Made by a program: the position numbers and the translations under genes | Notes under the pieces: generated by a model | Told to the model about the DNA's origin: nothing | Databases searched by the model: none | Seen by the model: only the letters and a program-made list of their open reading frames with translations | Part shown: one piece after another, positions 24,854-32,413 of the stretch | Layout: every line of letters starts with the position of its first letter | Position numbering within the stretch: the first letter of the stretch is position 1 | Assembly: GCA_013177935.1 (NCBI GenBank) | Contig: JABLXZ010000001.1 | Span: 574,191-638,190 of the forward strand | Reading direction: 5' to 3' | Source: a candidate division WOR-3 bacterium | Lineage (GTDB): Bacteria; Hydrothermota; Tepidihabitantia; Tepidihabitantales; Tepidihabitantaceae | Length of the DNA stretch: 64,000 nucleotides

Positions 24854-25761
24854 CGGATGGTAACATCAAAAAGCTGCGGTTCAATCTTCACCATACGGAA
24901 CCGCTCGGGCAGACTCACATCGGCTCCTAACCGATACGACCCTGGACCTAAACCCGAAATCTTTATCTGAACTGTAATATCCGAAGGTTTAAGCGAGTCA
25001 ATCCTATTTGCGGGTCCAGCAACCGCAATCTGTGCCTCATTCGGTACCACCTGAACATCAATCGTCGGCGGTGCGACAATTTGCACCGGCAGACCTAAAA
25101 ATATTCTTGCTGCTTCCTTCTCTAAAACCAACTCCACATCTACCGATTCCGGGATACAGAAAAATCCCCCGGGTGGTGGTACAACCCGCAAACGTCTGAT
25201 TTCATTCTGCTGCACGGTGCTTAAATCAAGCGTCTCGGTCCAAACCGAAGTATAACTCTGTAACTCCTCTATCGGACCAACCAACCTCACTCCAGATAGA
25301 ACCTTAATCTGTGATGTCATCATACCTGCTCCAGGATGGTTCTTTGTGGGAACAGAAACCGCTACATCTTTTGCCCGTGCCGGTCCCAGCTTTATCTCAA
25401 TGATTTCCGGCTCTATCGAACGCACCACCAAACCCGGTGGTAGTTTCAGGTCCGAAGGGTTCAACCGCACCTGTCTCGTTCCAAATTTACCCTCGGGCAC
25501 AACCGGTTTAAACTCCAGTGCCGACCTTTTCACTCGCAGTAACTCCTTCCCCTTACCACTCAAAACCACCGCAGCAACTTTTGCGTCAACATCGCTAATC
25601 ACCCGCTCGCTCCTGCCCTTTTCCACCACCTTGACCGGAACATCAACTTTAACCTCATAAGTCCGGTCAAGAACCGCCAGTACCCAGAGAAACAGGGCAA
25701 AAACGAAAGCAAGAACCTTTAACGGGATATTCCCGAAAACCAGTCGCAAAACATCCGACAT
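24850..25761 (-). CDS. ybbR: YbbR-like domain protein
   Basis: Membrane-anchored extracytoplasmic protein with repeated YbbR domains; in Firmicutes YbbR (CdaR) regulates the diadenylate cyclase CdaA. 303 residues: 'NIPLKVLAFVFALFLWVLAVLDRTYEV' anchor, then about three YbbR repeats ('RTYEVKVDVPVKVVEKG', 'VTVQIKISGLGPGSYRLGADVSLP', terminal 'RMVKIEPQLFDVTI'). No cdaA is adjacent here; the gene is instead coupled to tsaD by a four-base overlap. No ribosome binding site; a near-consensus promoter ends seven bases before the ATG, so the mRNA is probably leaderless. Confidence 0.88.
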   Translation of the reverse strand: MSDVLRLVFGNIPLKVLAFVFALFLWVLAVLDRTYEVKVDVPVKVVEKGRSERVISDVDAKVAAVVLSGKGKELLRVKRSALEFKPVVPEGKFGTRQVRLNPSDLKLPPGLVVRSIEPEIIEIKLGPARAKDVAVSVPTKNHPGAGMMTSQIKVLSGVRLVGPIEELQSYTSVWTETLDLSTVQQNEIRRLRVVPPPGGFFCIPESVDVELVLEKEAARIFLGLPVQIVAPPTIDVQVVPNEAQIAVAGPANRIDSLKPSDITVQIKISGLGPGSYRLGADVSLPERFRMVKIEPQLFDVTIR

Positions 25762-25767
25762 CGATAC

Positions 25768-25796
25768 AATATAAAAATTCCCTGCCGACCTGTCAA
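25768..25796 (-). promoter_or_regulatory. Leaderless promoter of ybbR-tsaD-cysS
   Basis: Minus strand TTGACA (25796-25791), 17 bp, TATATT (25773-25768), then six bases to the ATG at 25761. One of the clearest examples in the window. Confidence 0.65.
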
Positions 25797-25846
25797 TTAC
25801 ACCTTATTCTCACTTGACTTTTCCGGTATAAATGCCATCATCTTCT

Positions 25847-27643
25847 ATGGCTGAAACGCTCTATTTCTCTTTTCTTGAAACTGCCCAGCGTTTACCATCG
25901 CAACCCGCTTTAATGCACAAAGTGGGCAACAAATTTAGAACAATTACCTATGGCGAATTGAACCGCTTCGTTGACGAAACTGCTGCCGGTCTCCAGGCTC
26001 AGGGCGTCAAACCCGGGATGCGGGTCGGCATCTACTCCTACAATAGGCCTGAATGGCCCATCGCCGACCTTGCCGCTATCAAACTGGGTGCAGTGGTCGT
26101 GCCCATCTACCACACCCTTTCTGTTGATGCCGTTTGTTACATTCTTAACGAAGCCGAGGTCAGTCATCTGTTCATCGAGAGTCCGGAACTACTCGCACCA
26201 CTTGTTCCTTGCCTTCCCCAACTCTCCAATCTCCAGCTCATCATAACCTTCTTTGAACAGTTGCCGGGTAACTTCAATGGTAAACCGTTTGTATCTCTGA
26301 CCAAACTTCGCGAACAGGGTGCTCGTTTCCTAAAACAGCACCCGGATGATGTAAAACCGCACCAAGCCCAGCCCGATGACTTGCTGACAATCTGTTACAC
26401 CTCGGGCACAACCGGTGAACCCAAGGGTGCGATGCTCTCCCATCGCAATATCCTGACCAACGCCCGGGCAGCGATTGAGCGCTTTAACATTACCGAAAAA
26501 GACCGGTTCGTATCCTTCTTACCGCTCTGCCATATGTTTGAACGCACCTGTGGCTATTACACAATGCTCCTTGCCGGAGCAACGATTGCTTACGCTCAAT
26601 CGATTCAAACAATTCGCGAAGATGTTGCGCAAATCAAACCCACGGTCTTACTTGTTGTTCCTCGGGTTCTCGAAAAAGTTTACAATGCGGTTCAGGAAAA
26701 GGTTTTGACCGGACCGCCCCTGCAGCGCCGGCTGATGATTGCCACCCTGAAAACATCAACCCGGTGTGCCATCCTGCGCTCCCAGAAAAAAAACATCCCC
26801 TTGGGATTGAAGCTTAAGAAAAAAATCCTTGACCTTCTTGTTGTCAGAAAATTGCGCCGGCTCGGCGGAGGTAGAATTCGCATCATTATGTCCGGTGGCG
26901 CACCTCTTGAGCGAAAACTCGCCCGAACCTTCCGGAATCTCGGCTTCAACCTCCTTGAAGGCTATGGATTGACCGAAACCGCACCGGTCGTCTGTGCTGC
27001 CGTGCCCGGCGAAGAGAAAGTCGGCACGGTTGGCAAACCTTTCCCCGGTGTCCAGGTAAAAATCGGAGAAAATGACGAAATCCTCGTCCGCGGTGTCAAT
27101 GTAATGAAAGGCTATTTTAAAAAACCCGAGGAAACCGCTCGAGCAATCGACGCCGAAGGCTGGTTCCACACCGGCGACCAAGGACGATTTGACGCCGATG
27201 GCAATCTAATCATCACCGGCAGAATCAAAGAACTCATTGTCAACTCCTATGGTAAAAACATACCGCCGGTCCCAATTGAACAGGCGCTCATTAACTCCAA
27301 GTACATTGAACAGGCGGTTGTATTCGGCGACCGAAAACCATATCTTGTCGCATTGATTGTCCCGGCTCGTTTGACCCTTGAAGACTATGCCCGTCAGGAG
27401 AAAATCCCTTTCGGTAAATTTGAGGAACTGCTTAACCATCCTAAAATCATCGAACTTTTCCGCACCGAAGTCGCCCGTGCTACCGCCCATTTCGCCTCGT
27501 ACGAACAGGTACGCAAATTCCGCCTCATCCCCGAACCATTAACAGTAGAAAATAACCTCTTGACTCCAACCCTCAAAGTCCGGCGCCAGCCAACTTATGA
27601 AATGTACAAAGACCTGATTGAATCAATGTATCAGGAGGAGTAG
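25847..27643 (+). CDS. Long-chain acyl-CoA synthetase (AMP-forming)
   Basis: ANL-superfamily ligase activating fatty acids to acyl-CoA through an acyl-adenylate. P-loop 'CYTSGTTGEPKGAMLSH' (about 183-199), 'EGYGLTETAPVV', 'GWFHTGDQGRFDADGNLIITGRIKELIVNSYGKNIPP' (adenylate binding, hinge). The catalytic Lys in the C-terminal lid follows the FadD15/long-chain pattern 'LTPTLKVRR'. I choose ATG 25847: an in-frame ATG at 25832 lies within a TATAAA that looks like the -10 box of this gene. About 598 residues. Overall sequence resembles the bacterial long-chain group rather than acetyl-CoA synthetase. Divergent from ybbR. Confidence 0.9.
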   Translation: MAETLYFSFLETAQRLPSQPALMHKVGNKFRTITYGELNRFVDETAAGLQAQGVKPGMRVGIYSYNRPEWPIADLAAIKLGAVVVPIYHTLSVDAVCYILNEAEVSHLFIESPELLAPLVPCLPQLSNLQLIITFFEQLPGNFNGKPFVSLTKLREQGARFLKQHPDDVKPHQAQPDDLLTICYTSGTTGEPKGAMLSHRNILTNARAAIERFNITEKDRFVSFLPLCHMFERTCGYYTMLLAGATIAYAQSIQTIREDVAQIKPTVLLVVPRVLEKVYNAVQEKVLTGPPLQRRLMIATLKTSTRCAILRSQKKNIPLGLKLKKKILDLLVVRKLRRLGGGRIRIIMSGGAPLERKLARTFRNLGFNLLEGYGLTETAPVVCAAVPGEEKVGTVGKPFPGVQVKIGENDEILVRGVNVMKGYFKKPEETARAIDAEGWFHTGDQGRFDADGNLIITGRIKELIVNSYGKNIPPVPIEQALINSKYIEQAVVFGDRKPYLVALIVPARLTLEDYARQEKIPFGKFEELLNHPKIIELFRTEVARATAHFASYEQVRKFRLIPEPLTVENNLLTPTLKVRRQPTYEMYKDLIESMYQEE

Positions 27644-28384
27644 ATGCTTCATCTGTTTATCATTTCTTTTTTCTTTAGTTCTCTGCCCGCCAATGATATC
27701 AACACTCTGTGCGACCGAGCGCAATTTTTCCTCTTCAATCGCCACTTAAACCGCACCTATCTTGACTCCGCCTACACAATTCTCGCCCACTGCCGCACCC
27801 TTGATGCCAAGCACGAGCGCACCCTTTACCTCTGGTCCCGAATTCACACCCAGATGGGCGAAGATGCCCGTAATGCCGCCGAAAAAATCCGCCTCTTTGA
27901 AAGGGCAAAGGCGATTGCGGAAACGCTCCAGGCAATCAACCCGAACAACCCGGACGGCTATTTGTGGTGGGCAATTCCTCAAGGTAGAATCGGCCAGGTG
28001 CGGGGCGTGCTCAACTCCCTTTTTATGGTTCCCGACCTCAAAAAGATGTTCAACAAAACCCTGGAACTTGACTCCGGTTACGCCGCTGCCTATGATGCCT
28101 TGGGTGTACTCTATTACGAACTGCCTTCATTTGCCGGTGGTGACTTGAAAAAAGCGGAAAAATTCCTGATTCAAGGGTTAAGGGTCGACCCCAACTACAC
28201 CGTCATCCGACTCGATCTTGCAAAGGTATACATCAAACAACGCCGTTATGAAGACGCCAAGCGCGAACTTCAGTACATCCTTAAAACATCCAAACCAACT
28301 TATCCGGCAGACTACTTTTTAGATGACAAACCCGCCGCCGAAAAACTGTTAGAAGAGCTAACCCAGAAAAAATGCAAGTCCTGA
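27644..28384 (+). CDS. Exported TPR-repeat protein
   Basis: 246 residues with a short signal peptide (about 1-16) and tetratricopeptide-like repeats ('AAYDALGVLYYELPSFAGGDLKKAEKFLIQGLRVDPNYTVIRLDLAKVYIKQRRYEDAKRELQYIL'). The 'NPDGYLWWAIPQGRIGQVRGVLNSLFMVPDLKKMFNKTLELD' block resembles TPR proteins related to the TRAP-transporter T-component and RMDN1-like proteins. No enzymatic motif. It begins at the base after the ligase stop, with AGGAGGAG inside the ligase's 3' end, so it is co-translated with it. Precise role unknown. Confidence 0.8.
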   Translation: MLHLFIISFFFSSLPANDINTLCDRAQFFLFNRHLNRTYLDSAYTILAHCRTLDAKHERTLYLWSRIHTQMGEDARNAAEKIRLFERAKAIAETLQAINPNNPDGYLWWAIPQGRIGQVRGVLNSLFMVPDLKKMFNKTLELDSGYAAAYDALGVLYYELPSFAGGDLKKAEKFLIQGLRVDPNYTVIRLDLAKVYIKQRRYEDAKRELQYILKTSKPTYPADYFLDDKPAAEKLLEELTQKKCKS

Positions 28385-28386
28385 AA

Positions 28387-28689
28387 TTAACTGCTCTTAT
28401 GCCCGGTCCGGGCGCGGGCTACCGTTGAAGTTTCAATCGGTGTTTCGGCTGCTTTCTCTCCGACCTTTTTAAGGGCATCATTGAGCAATCTGATTTTGGT
28501 CGCAACCGATACCCGGCGGTTCACAATCAACCAGAATCGCTCCCTTACTCGGCACAACCCCCCTTCACCGCGCAGGTCGTCATAGACTACCTTTATTCCC
28601 AGTTCCTGACACCGCGCTTCCAGTTCAGCAAGTGCCGACTCTTTACCCCTCAACTTGCTTTTGTCTTGATGCATCCCTTTGCCAGCCAT
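28387..28689 (-). CDS. Conserved hypothetical protein with 'GGLCRVR' motif
   Basis: 100 residues, soluble, basic ends, no export signal. The central 'LGIKVVYDDLRGEGGLCRVRERFWLIVNRRVSVATKIRLLNDAL' looks like a small conserved family of unknown function found scattered among anaerobes (recalled from pattern only; no name known to me). It starts inside the 3' end of the epimerase gene (40-base overlap). An alternative ATG at 28674 would give a shorter N-terminus. Last gene of the 30472-28387 minus-strand operon, convergent with the TPR gene two bases away. Confidence 0.65.
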   Translation of the reverse strand: MAGKGMHQDKSKLRGKESALAELEARCQELGIKVVYDDLRGEGGLCRVRERFWLIVNRRVSVATKIRLLNDALKKVGEKAAETPIETSTVARARTGHKSS

Positions 28690-29636
28690 CCTTTCTCCTT
28701 ATACCACTGCAAAGTCCTTTCCGCCCCTTTTCTTAAATCAAACTCCGGCTTAAACCCCAATTCCGTTTCTGCCCTTGGGTCGGTGCAGACCCAGCATTCC
28801 TGACATAACTCCCGCACCTTGTCCGGGTTGAAAATCGCCCCTTCCCGATTCAACCATTGATTCAAACCTGCGGCAAGAAATGCCAGCACTTTCGGCAAAC
28901 GAAAGCATAAAACCCTCTTACCCGTTATTTCCTGCCACACCTTTGCCAGTTCGTAATAACTGTAACAGTTACCGTCCGAAATAAAGAAAACTGCGCCTGA
29001 AGGACAGTCTTTCTCTCCGGCAAGAACTGCGGCACGAACCGCATCCTCCACATAAACTAAAGAAAATGTTCCACCCATTATCGGTGCCAAACCGCGGCAA
29101 AACATTCGCCACATCAAAAGACCATCGCGGTCTCTGGGACCGTAAACCGCCGGAAACCGCAAAATCACCAGATGTAGACTTTCCTTATATTTTAGCACCG
29201 CCCGTTCCGCTTCCAGTTTTGCACGACCGTAAAAACTCACTGGCGTTGGTGCCTCTTTATCACTTAAACTTCTGCCGGTTTGCACCGGACCAGCCGCTGC
29301 TACCGAAGAAAAAAGCACAAACCGTTTTACACCCGCCGTGACCGCCACCCTTGCCAGTCGCTCCGAACCCTCGTAATTCACCCGTAAAAAATCTGTCTTC
29401 CGTCGTGCCCGCACCACCGCCGCCGTATGAAACACCACCTCAACACCTTCAACTGCCCGGGAAAGCGAATCCTCATCCTCAAGAGAGCCGTAAACCAATT
29501 CTAAATCCAGACCTTCCAGCCACTCTAAGTTACTTGTCTTCCGCACCAGACCCCGCACTTCATAACCTCTTTTGAGCAATACAGCGCACAGATGGGAACC
29601 GATAAATCCGTTAGCCCCGGTCACAAGCACCTTCAT
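28650..29636 (-). CDS. NAD(P)-dependent epimerase/dehydratase (extended SDR)
   Basis: Extended short-chain dehydrogenase fold, 328 residues. The nucleotide site 'VLVTGANGFIGSHLCAVLLKRGYEVRGLVR' starts at residue 3; 'VFHTAAVV', 'FVLFSSVAAAGP', and the YxxxK pair in 'FYGRAKLEAERAV' are visible, and 'LRFPAVYGPRDRDGLLMWRMF' is typical of nucleotide-sugar or dihydroflavonol-4-reductase-like members. The substrate cannot be decided. Its ATG overlaps the stop of the TIM-barrel gene (four bases), suggesting a joint carbohydrate-related pathway. Confidence 0.88.
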   Translation of the reverse strand: MKVLVTGANGFIGSHLCAVLLKRGYEVRGLVRKTSNLEWLEGLDLELVYGSLEDEDSLSRAVEGVEVVFHTAAVVRARRKTDFLRVNYEGSERLARVAVTAGVKRFVLFSSVAAAGPVQTGRSLSDKEAPTPVSFYGRAKLEAERAVLKYKESLHLVILRFPAVYGPRDRDGLLMWRMFCRGLAPIMGGTFSLVYVEDAVRAAVLAGEKDCPSGAVFFISDGNCYSYYELAKVWQEITGKRVLCFRLPKVLAFLAAGLNQWLNREGAIFNPDKVRELCQECWVCTDPRAETELGFKPEFDLRKGAERTLQWYKEKGWLAKGCIKTKAS

Positions 29637-30472
29637 CTCAACTTCGGCACTACCCTCACAAAATAGTCCCGGGCAGCAAGTGCTGCCTCTTTTGGCCTTG
29701 TCTCCATCACCAGCCAGGCATTACTGTTAACCAACAAACGCAGATAACGGCGGACATCGGTACTACCCGCACCAAGCGGCAGGTGTTCATCCCTTGTTCC
29801 ATGATTGTGATGGATGTGCGAATGAAATATCTGCTGTTTATACCTCTGGAAAAACTCAAACTCTTCCTCTTTACGCTCATCGGGCAAAATTGCAATATGT
29901 CCAATGTCAAAGCACAGCCCTAAACTGCCGCCCAGTAGTTTGGGTAAAACCCGCTTGGTCGGCGCAAACCTGAACCCGCCGACATTTTCGATGCACAATC
30001 TTGCTTTGCCCCGGGCAAACTCTTTCAGCTCGGCAAGCGCCTCAAAAAGCGCATCGTCATAATAGTCCGGAAACTCCTCATGGGTATAACGATTGCCGCC
30101 TGTACCCAACCCGTAATGCATATCAAACCCTAAATGCATCACCACATTCCGGGCACCAATCTCCTCAGCCCAGTTTAAAGTTTGCTTCAACTCGGCAACC
30201 GCGCATCTTCGTACCCGTCGGCTCGGAATAAAAAACGAAGGACCCTCCAGCGCATGGATTGCCAGTTTTACACCCAGCCGCGCGGCACTTTTTCTAACCT
30301 CCTGTCGCTCCCGAATATGGCGTAACTGCTCCCCAAAGCGGATATTACCCAGGTTAATTTCGAGAACCCCAAAACCGGCACCGGCGGCGAACTCAACCGC
30401 ATCGATTACATCCGAGAAGTCAAAGAGAATTTGAATCCCGAGCCGTCTTCTTAGCCTCTCATCTTCAGGCAC
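29633..30472 (-). CDS. Sugar phosphate isomerase/epimerase (xylose-isomerase-like TIM barrel)
   Basis: 279-residue AP-endonuclease-2-type TIM barrel. Likely metal-binding segments are 'ARNVVMHLGFDMH', 'RLCIENVGGFRF', 'LGLCFDIGHIAILPDE', 'QIFHSHIHHNHGTRDEHLPLGAG' and 'WLVMETRP', each bearing the His, Glu or Asp found at barrel ends in this family. The sugar substrate is not predictable, and an endonuclease IV-like activity is less likely given the epimerase neighbour. GTG start (30472) without a ribosome site; a perfect-consensus promoter ends five bases upstream, so the mRNA is probably leaderless. Confidence 0.87.
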   Translation of the reverse strand: MPEDERLRRRLGIQILFDFSDVIDAVEFAAGAGFGVLEINLGNIRFGEQLRHIRERQEVRKSAARLGVKLAIHALEGPSFFIPSRRVRRCAVAELKQTLNWAEEIGARNVVMHLGFDMHYGLGTGGNRYTHEEFPDYYDDALFEALAELKEFARGKARLCIENVGGFRFAPTKRVLPKLLGGSLGLCFDIGHIAILPDERKEEEFEFFQRYKQQIFHSHIHHNHGTRDEHLPLGAGSTDVRRYLRLLVNSNAWLVMETRPKEAALAARDYFVRVVPKLR

Positions 30473-30477
30473 AACCG

Positions 30478-30505
30478 ATTATAAGTTTAACTCTGCCTTT
30501 GTCAA
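30478..30505 (-). promoter_or_regulatory. Perfect-consensus leaderless promoter
   Basis: Minus strand TTGACA (30505-30500), 16 bp, TATAAT (30483-30478), then five bases to the GTG start at 30472. The initiating nucleotide should lie within or next to the start codon. Confidence 0.7.
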
Positions 30506-30561
30506 TATGTTCAGCATCGATTCGAACACACGCGCCTTTATTACCCTTCACCAGAATAGAA

Positions 30562-30589
30562 TTGACAGTTCAATTTTCCTGATTAACAT
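30562..30589 (+). promoter_or_regulatory. Leaderless-type promoter of the PLDc_N gene pair
   Basis: TTGACA 30562-30567, 16 bp, TAACAT 30584-30589, five bases to ATG 30595. No Shine-Dalgarno sequence precedes this ATG. Confidence 0.55.
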
Positions 30590-30594
30590 AAGTT

Positions 30595-30852
30595 ATGAAG
30601 GAGTTAATCGGGCTGTTAACTCTGAGTTCGCTCGGCTGGCTCTGGTTCTCCCTGCTCACATTCGCCATCGCGATAAGTGTTGGTGCAACAGTATTCTGGA
30701 TATGGATTCTTATTGAAATCCTTACCCGGGAAACCGATGAAAATAACACCCGGCTCATCTGGACCATGGTGGTAATATTTACCCACTGGCTGGGAGCGCT
30801 CATCTACTTATTTGCCCGTCGGAGCGAACGAATCAATAAACTCGGGAGGTAA
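30595..30852 (+). CDS. Small membrane protein, PLDc_N-like domain (copy 1)
   Basis: 85 residues with two membrane helices (about 13-43 and 56-74) joined by 'TRETDENNTRLIWTMVV' and ending 'IYLFARRSERI', the pattern of the phospholipase-D N-terminal (PLDc_N) domain, which on its own occurs in many small membrane proteins of unknown role. Leaderless start. Six bases before the next gene, a clear paralogue. Confidence 0.78.
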   Translation: MKELIGLLTLSSLGWLWFSLLTFAIAISVGATVFWIWILIEILTRETDENNTRLIWTMVVIFTHWLGALIYLFARRSERINKLGR

Positions 30853-30857
30853 ACAAT

Positions 30858-31118
30858 ATGTTGAATTGTACACCGGTACCGGTCTGCACTTGCGGACCTT
30901 TACCCCATCGTTTCTGGGGAGGACCTTTAACCGGAATCATCGGCTTGGGGCTATTTGTCCTTTGGATATGGGTGTTGATTGACCTTTTGACCAAAGAGAC
31001 TGACGAAAACAACCAACGCCTTATCTGGGGACTTGTTGTTGGACTCACTTATGTAATTGGTGCCATTTTATACATAATTATTCGCCGGCCCGAACGCATC
31101 AAAACCCTGGGAAGATAA
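30858..31118 (+). CDS. Small membrane protein, PLDc_N-like domain (copy 2)
   Basis: 86 residues. Same core as copy 1 ('LFVLWIWVLIDLLTKETDENNQRLIWGLVVGL', 'GAILYIIIRRPERIKTLGR'), but the first 25 residues are replaced by a Cys/Pro-rich stretch with three Cys ('NCTPVPVCTCGPLPHRFWGG'). A tandem duplication with a new N-terminus. GGGAGG ribosome site, contributed by the last codons of copy 1. Function unknown. Confidence 0.78.
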   Translation: MLNCTPVPVCTCGPLPHRFWGGPLTGIIGLGLFVLWIWVLIDLLTKETDENNQRLIWGLVVGLTYVIGAILYIIIRRPERIKTLGR

Positions 31119-31192
31119 CACCGCAAGTCGCTTATACTGAGCAAACTTTGGTCGACTTTTGTCTACTTCATCCATCCAATCGGGAGTATTGC

Positions 31193-31220
31193 TTGACCTT
31201 CATTACTTAGCGTATAAAAT
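31193..31220 (+). promoter_or_regulatory. Leaderless-type promoter of the DUF59 gene
   Basis: TTGACC 31193-31198, 16 bp, TAAAAT 31215-31220, seven bases to ATG 31228. No Shine-Dalgarno is present. Confidence 0.55.
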
Positions 31221-31227
31221 CACAAAA

Positions 31228-31641
31228 ATGACAGACAGAAATGCGCTTCTCGTTCGCACCATCCTCATCATCATCCTTCTCATCGCCGGTATTGCCATAA
31301 CGCTCCTTCCTCACTGGCTCCGTTCAGCAAAAAATGTTCAGCCCGTTACCCTCGAAGCCAAGGGCTGGTCTTATACCGGTGCCGCTTCCCCGGACTCGCT
31401 CTTGATAATCCACCGCCTGCATCGGGTAATTGACCCGGAACTGGGTACCGACCTGATTAACATCGGTTTACTTGAAACGCTTAAAATTGACACTGCCGGC
31501 AATGTCCGGGTTGTGTTCAACCTTACCACCCCTTTTTGTCCCTACATAAAACAACTGGCTAAATCAACCCTTGATACATTAGTGGCAACACCTGGTGTCC
31601 GCCGCGTCACCGTGAAATTTGACCCCGGCATTAAACATTAG
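31228..31641 (+). CDS. Membrane-anchored MIP18/DUF59 (PaaD-like) iron-sulfur maturation protein
   Basis: 137 residues. An N-terminal TM helix (about 9-29) precedes a DUF59 domain: 'HRVIDPELGTDLINIGLLETLKID' and 'VRVVFNLTTPFCPYIKQLAKSTLDTLVATPGVRRVTVKF', with the conserved DPE and the invariant Cys after 'TTPF'. DUF59 proteins (SufT, PaaD, CIA2) help transfer Fe-S clusters; a membrane-tethered version is unusual, and the orientation implied (N-in, domain outside or the reverse) is undetermined. I choose ATG 31228 because the promoter ends seven bases before it. It precedes the SafE-like gene by 19 bases. Confidence 0.82.
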   Translation: MTDRNALLVRTILIIILLIAGIAITLLPHWLRSAKNVQPVTLEAKGWSYTGAASPDSLLIIHRLHRVIDPELGTDLINIGLLETLKIDTAGNVRVVFNLTTPFCPYIKQLAKSTLDTLVATPGVRRVTVKFDPGIKH

Positions 31642-31660
31642 CCTCTAACCCTGTCCCGAG

Positions 31661-32290
31661 ATGGAAAAAATATTTCTCCGCGCCCTGATGCTCGGTTTAT
31701 CATCGGGCGCATCCTGCCTTGGTTTCTGCCTACCGGTGGCACTTCCGACCATCGCCGGTGCTCACCGTCCCGGGTTCAAATCTACCGCTTTGAACCTTGC
31801 GTTTTTTCTCCTGGGTCGCCTTTTTGCCTATCTCATCTCCGGTCTTATTTTTGGCTTGCTCGGCTCTACCATTTCCCGTTTCGCGCCCTTCCACCGTTTA
31901 ATTTTACCATTTCTCTATATCGTTCTTGCCGCCCTTCTCATCCTCTATGGCATTACAAGCCTCAACCCCTTTGCCCGTTACACCTTCTGCCGAGTAATTC
32001 GTTTTGGCACCGAATCCCGCTGGTTCATCTTCTTGATGGGCATCCTCATCGGACTTTCTCCCTGCCCACCTTTCCTGCTTGCCCTTACCAGCGTCGTTGA
32101 CATCGGAGGTATCATAAATGGCATCATCTTCTTTCTTTTGTTCTTCTCCGCCACCACGATATTCTTCATTCCCCTTCTCCTTATTGGCATATTCAACCGC
32201 TTTGCAACTGTTCGCCTCGCCTCACGCATCCTCGCCATTATCACCGGCTACTACTTCCTCATTATTGGCATCCGCATTTTCTTAGTTTAA
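31661..32290 (+). CDS. Sulfite exporter TauE/SafE- or CcdA-like membrane protein
   Basis: 209 residues, about six TM helices. Two internally similar halves each begin with a Cys/Pro-containing helix: 'LGLSSGASCLGFCLPVALPTIAG' and 'MGILIGLSPCPPFLLALTSV'. Paired Cys in these positions are typical of DsbD-gamma/CcdA-type thiol transporters and of SafE-like members. With the preceding membrane DUF59 protein it may serve thiol, sulfur or Fe-S handling at the membrane. No strong ribosome site (CCGAG); it probably relies on coupling to the upstream gene. Confidence 0.78.
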   Translation: MEKIFLRALMLGLSSGASCLGFCLPVALPTIAGAHRPGFKSTALNLAFFLLGRLFAYLISGLIFGLLGSTISRFAPFHRLILPFLYIVLAALLILYGITSLNPFARYTFCRVIRFGTESRWFIFLMGILIGLSPCPPFLLALTSVVDIGGIINGIIFFLLFFSATTIFFIPLLLIGIFNRFATVRLASRILAIITGYYFLIIGIRIFLV

Positions 32291-32315
32291 CCCCTAATAA
32301 ACTAACCCGCCTTAA

Positions 32316-32343
32316 TTGACACTAAAAAGTATTTTGATAAAAT
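32316..32343 (+). promoter_or_regulatory. Promoter of the first surface-protein cassette
   Basis: TTGACA 32316-32321, 16 bp, TAAAAT 32338-32343. Transcription near 32350 leaves a leader of about 64 bases with AAAGGAGG before ATG 32414, unlike the leaderless genes. Confidence 0.55.
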
Positions 32344-32413
32344 AAGATGTTTTGGAGGGTAAAAAACAAGGCTCTATACTGTGAACGACATAACTTAAAA
32401 CAAAGGAGGTCCA

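Noticed and set aside
25814-25832. TTGACT plus TATAAA as a promoter for the acyl-CoA ligase
   Set aside because: Spacer of seven bases is impossible; TATAAA may still be a -10 with another, weak -35, which is why I moved the start to 25847.
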